Positions 60,483 through 64,000 of a stretch of DNA of 64,000 nt are shown here, in pieces. Both the position numbers and the translations under genes were made by a program. How positions within the stretch are numbered: position 1 is the stretch's first letter; each line of letters opens with the position of its first letter. The notes under the pieces were generated by a model. It was given only the letters and a program-made list of their open reading frames with translations. It did no database searches and was not told where the DNA came from. Location: positions 6,448,598 to 6,512,597 of the forward strand of contig NC_065421.1 of NCBI RefSeq assembly GCF_024362695.1. The letters run 5' to 3'. Source of the DNA: Pectinophora gossypiella (taxonomy: Eukaryota > Arthropoda > Insecta > Lepidoptera > Gelechiidae).

Positions 60483-63350
60483 TCAGTCGTTATGTATCTT
60501 CATGGGGTCAGTGAACTGAGCGGTCAAAATGTAAAACAGCGCTGGAGCAGGTACCAGAGACAAGTACCATAGTTCCTTGAACCCGGTAAGGGAGATTATC
60601 CCGTAAGCATGCACCAACCAATGGCCTATTAGTATTATCAAGTTGCGTGTATTCGTCATGGAAGATAGAAGCAGCGCTGGGGCGGACTGGTCGATTTTTA
60701 TTGAGAAGTGCGATGCTGACGTCATCATCGATATTATGATTATAATGTAGGGGAACGAACAATCTGAAACAAGACCATTTCATATGAATATTTAAGCTTC
60801 AAACTTGTTCAAAGATAATAAGTTAACAAAGAATGTTAAGTTTGATTTGTTTAGTTGTGGAGGAAGTAAGAGAAGTGTGTCAGGATCATCTGTGCTTACC
60901 TCAGTGGGTAATAGGCGTGAGTTTACGTAATCTGTTAAATTTGACAATTTCTCTGTAATGTTACAATATGTTTTTTGTAAGCCTTTTTTTTTTCTTTGGC
61001 ACCTTATCTTCATATTAACAGGTATTTTGTGTAATGGTCGAGTAACTATCCATGCGTTCACACATAAATTGCGACGCGATAGGGGGGGGGTCTAAACCCC
61101 CAATGACTCCCCCCTGGGTGTGCCCATGTTTGCATAAGTAATACAAAGAAAAGAATAACTATGTACTTACAAATCAGCCCAGCTGCCACTGTGTGGATTA
61201 ACACCAGTATAGGATAGAAGTAGAGAGCGCAGTATATAGCCTTCTTGCCAGGGTTGGGAGAATTCATGGTCAACACCCACGGCCGGAGAGATATAGTCAT
61301 CACCAGGCTGAAGGCATATATCAGGAGAACTATTGTGTACCTGAAATATTATAATAAAACAGAATCCGAATTTACTAAATTATAAATGGATTTTTAACAA
61401 TTTATATATTTTTTGAATTTTTGATTTGTTAAAAAAACTAACTTAAATAACCTAAATGGTTTTTGTTTTTATAGCACTCACCCATGCTAAAGAGAATTCC
61501 ACAAAGAGAAAATTAAATGGAAAAAAAATAACTAGGTTGGGACTTGAACCCGCAGTTCTTGTCAAGCCGGGACAAGTGTGTTAACCATTACACCAATGGC
61601 AAAATTTATTCGATCTATGTATTGGTATTAAGCCGACGCCGGTGCCTTCTATCTAGAATATTGAGTATTAATATTACTTAGACTGATAAGTCTACCAACT
61701 TGTAGATTTCAACAAGTCAGATTTTTTTTAATTTTATTGTCATTTATAATTATTATTTACAAAATAAAGATTACTTTGCAACAACAAAATTTTCAGTTAG
61801 AGAGAACCCAAAATCAAATTCTTAAAATATGAACTATCCATGTTTTGGTCAATAATAATAATAATTATTATTATTTAATAAAAAAAAAACCTTAATAATA
61901 AAAAAGTAAGTAAGTTGTCTGTCGGAACACAGATCTCAGTCATACTACACAAAATCTGTTGTCTCTGATATCTGGTTAAGAAGTAAATATGCATCTAGAA
62001 CAATATGTGTTGAACTTATTACTTTATTTTATTCAAAATATAACTGCAGTTCATTTGAAAGTAGAAATGTAATACTCACAAAGGATAAACAGCCTCTTGT
62101 GTACAATGCAAAGTCTCCTTATAATCAGGCTGTGGATTGTGTAGCAATGTGTACCAGTCTGATAGAGCCTTTGGTGTGCACACATGCAGAGCTATACTCC
62201 CAGTTGGAGGTAGCACTAACAGTGCTGCTAAAGTGCCCGTCAGCACTTCTGTAAAGGCACAAATGTGCTGTGCAAGGATGCCAGTTTTGCTGAAATTGAA
62301 ATAAGAAAAAAAATTTTTAACCTGCATAAATCTTATTTAAATGCAAGTTTAGTTTTTTTTTATAAGGGTTTGGAGGGTTTTAAAAATGGAAGAGTAGTTG
62401 AATCTCTTTATCTACAGCTACAAATTAATATTTCAACTAGCACACCTTAAAATAGACTTCATCTTATATCTTAACTAAGCTGGTAATGAACAAATCTCCA
62501 TTATCTTTTTTGTATAAGTGCTATAATTTCTATCTCTACGACGACTGCTTCGCTGAACACCCAAAGTGTGCTCCTGGTGGTAGAACAAGTAAATTTTGTA
62601 TGATCCGTAGTGCTCCTTTGGTGGTTTGGTGGAGCACATCTTATGTCGTTATATTTATGGTTCCACTTTACCCCTACAAAGGATGGAACACTTGTTCTTT
62701 ATTCTTTAAATACTTAACATTATACATTTAAAACAAATATTTCAAGTACTTATTTCATTTTAGTAGTCCCTCCAATGTGTTCATAACTTAAAAGGAGCAC
62801 GACAGGTAACTCAAAAGTTTCCCTTCTGTACCACTAAAGGGGCACAACAGAGCATTAGAATTTACCCCTTCTACCACCAGGAGCACACTTTGGGTGTTCA
62901 GCGGAGCAATCGTCATCTCTACTTTGCTGGACATATTCACAAATCTAATTTCTATCTCAAAATATTTCATAGGAATATTATAATTATAACTATCCCTAGT
63001 TTATTTTCAAGTCATTACAAAATTATTACTAAACGGTAGTATTAAAAACTAAAAAGCAAAGCACCTACTACAAAACTTTACAAAATAACTGGCACAAAAC
63101 CTCAAAGTACAACATACCCTTTGCCGACGGCGACCATGTCAATAAAAAACCAGTGCAATACTAGAGGCAACAGCACCATGAAGCCAAGATACTGCCAGTC
63201 GTAGAGAGTAGGCTCGTCCGCACAAGGCATACAGTAACTGGTAGCATTGGTGCGAAACCCCCGCGGGCATGCACCACATTCACTCCAAGAACCATCTTCT
63301 TGCTCTGTCCGCCCACAATACAATCCCGGACACGTTTTAACTATTGACAT
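60483..63350 (-). CDS. Jkamp: JNK1/MAPK8-associated membrane protein (JKAMP), four exons
   Basis: Coding exons, all with GT-AG junctions: 63118-63350, 62080-62289, 61171-61340, 60483-60763; joined they give 894 nt, 297 residues. The ATG at 63350 is the first in frame after an in-frame TAG and has A at -3. The N-terminal part has the cysteine pattern C7, C12, C25, C28, C40, C43 with Gly-Leu-Tyr-Cys-Gly and Cys-Pro-Arg-Gly-x-Arg-Thr. Then come about seven hydrophobic segments (near 49-74, 89-112, 145-168, 182-208, 209-224, 246-265, 269-288). Family blocks include Ser-Asp-Trp-Tyr (121-124), Asn-Pro-Gln-Pro-Asp-Tyr (129-134), His-Trp-Leu-Val-His-Ala-Tyr-Gly (252-259) and Val-Pro-Ala-Pro-Ala-Leu-Phe-Tyr (275-282). 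Known for the family: a multi-pass ER membrane protein that links JNK signalling and RNF5 to proteasome recruitment in ER-associated degradation. Length is close to the vertebrate protein and nothing is missing. Its neighbours here are only repeats. Confidence 0.97.
60855..60930 (+). mobile_element. LINE-A 3' scrap in Jkamp intron 3
   Basis: GTGGAGGAAGTAAGAGAAGT and GTCAGGATCA, then TGTGCTTACC and AATAGGCGTGAGTTTACG: the C-terminal codons, stop and short end of LINE-A, antisense to the gene. Tail repeats are not evident. Confidence 0.7.
61483..61725 (-). mobile_element. SINE-C in Jkamp intron 2
   Basis: The tRNA-like part on the minus strand reads GGTGTAATGGTTAACACAC with B-box-like GCGGGTTCAAGTCCC about 30 bp on. 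The flanking blocks AAGCCGACGCCGGTGCCTTC and AAGAGAAAATTAAA match the copy at 15213-15540. Same orientation as the host gene. Confidence 0.8.
62540..62914. mobile_element. hAT-like foldback element in Jkamp intron 1
   Basis: 375 bp with inverted ends of about 45 bp (GACGACTGCTTCGCTGAACA, then AAAGTGTGCTCCTGGTGGTA, and complements). ATCTCTAC stands exactly on both sides (62532-62539, 62915-62922). The duplication fits the nTnnnnAn preference of hAT elements. The interior has no transposase frame. Confidence 0.85.
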
Positions 63351-63490
63351 TTTAATATTCAAACGCTAGTTAGTGCTATTGGATATAAGATTTTACATCT
63401 TACTTGCGCTTTTTATGTAAAATAAAGTCGAAATTTATTTCAAAACAAACACGAATTTGCTCAGGCTACAAAGCAATTGACATAAGTCGG
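63351..63490 (-). promoter_or_regulatory. Jkamp 5' UTR and proximal flank
   Basis: Only about 140 bp separate the ATG from the retroposon upstream. I see no TATA box or defined initiator; transcription may start here or beyond the insertion. Position alone supports this call. Confidence 0.35.
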
Positions 63491-63503
63491 CTGTCATAAT
63501 ACT

Positions 63504-63909
63504 TTTTTTTTTTTTTTTTGTTTTGTTTTTCCCCGAAGGGTAAGGCAAAGGGAACTATGCCCATACAGCCATGTCTTACGTATTTTTTTTCTTGATGATT
63601 AATGAAATGATGAAAGGTGATGATGATGAAACCTAAGCCCCCACCCTCGGAGTAGACTCCTACTCCGAACCCCAAACGAATTAACTCAAAAGTCCGCATA
63701 AACTTTTGAGTTATGAAGCGGCTTCCCGGCACGAAGCGAAAATAGGCAGATACACTTTGTTTATTGAATACTCCAATATAATAACACTCGCGAATGTCTT
63801 CCGACTAACTTAATGCGATCATTAACCACAAAACACCACTTCGTATTAATTATTTAGATTACTCAATGAAGAAAGCAACTGTCCCGTTCCCGTTTCCCGC
63901 CGAAAAGCC
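63504..63909 (-). mobile_element. Retroposon with poly(A) tail upstream of Jkamp
   Basis: Read on the minus strand it runs from GGGCTTTTCGGCGGGAAACG to GCATAGTTCCCTTTGCCTTA and an A-rich tail (T-run at 63504-63521 on plus). CTGTCATAATACT is found at 63491-63503 and 63910-63922. The minus frame of 88 codons inside (63466-63732) runs into the poly(A) tract and beyond, so it is not a gene. Family uncertain: LINE end, SINE or processed transcript. Confidence 0.85.
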
Positions 63910-63922
63910 CTGTCATAATACT

Positions 63923-64000
63923 AGCTGTCAAAACACCAATTACGTTCCGTTATACGCAGGTCAAATAAATGCGTCAGGCATCGACTACGTGCTATAATCA
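63923..64000. other. Window edge, no feature recognised
   Basis: Seventy-eight bases without a motif I can assign; possibly original upstream DNA of Jkamp. Confidence 0.3.

Noticed and set aside
61533..61603. Possible tRNA in Jkamp intron 2
   Set aside because: Same SINE-C context as at 15213-15540, with degraded stems.
63466..63732. 88-codon minus frame near Jkamp
   Set aside because: It lies in the retroposon and runs through its poly(A) tract into lysines.

Overview
The window is nuclear DNA of an insect, almost certainly a moth or butterfly (Lepidoptera). It is AT-rich, has no operon-like gene packing, and its one clear gene is split by GT-AG introns. Most of the rest is many small copies of transposable elements of kinds I associate with lepidopteran genomes: tRNA-headed SINEs, RTE/jockey-like LINE tails, CTAG-ended Helitrons and many foldback MITEs. 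The order is inferred from family knowledge; no database was searched.

The only protein-coding gene I can support is at the right end on the minus strand (60483-63350): a complete four-exon gene for the JNK1/MAPK8-associated membrane protein (JKAMP), a multi-pass ER membrane protein of 297 residues. Its introns carry a LINE tail, a tRNA-derived SINE and a foldback element with an 8-bp target duplication. Its 5' flank is interrupted about 140 bp before the ATG by a 406-bp poly(A) retroposon with a 13-bp target duplication. A 674-bp foldback element lies about 700 bp past its stop codon.

From 1 to about 60 kb I find no cellular exon. The sequence alternates low-complexity AT-rich DNA with short element copies. 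The family labels are mine. SINE-A and SINE-A2 share a tRNA-like head but differ in their tails; SINE-B and SINE-C are separate tRNA-headed SINEs. LINE-A is RTE-like with a (TATG)n tail, LINE-B is jockey-like, LINE-C is CR1/jockey-like, and LINE-E to LINE-H are other LINE tails. Retroposon D is a poly(A) element. M1-M4 are MITE families with Tc1/mariner-like or unassigned ends; Harbinger-like (TAA) and piggyBac-like (TTAA) MITEs and Helitrons also occur. No element keeps an intact open reading frame.

The best evidence lies in insertion footprints. I could read exact target-site duplications for SINE-A (14 bp), SINE-B (16 bp), three retroposon D copies (8, 10 and 13 bp), three LINE-A copies (10-14 bp), the retroposon upstream of Jkamp (13 bp) and several MITEs. 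Other notable structures are a nearly perfect 359-bp palindrome at 49.1-49.45 kb, a dimeric MITE with the same internal linker at two loci, and a SINE-A tail resembling the last codons of the RTE-like LINE. I found no evidence of a new enzymatic, defence or signalling system.
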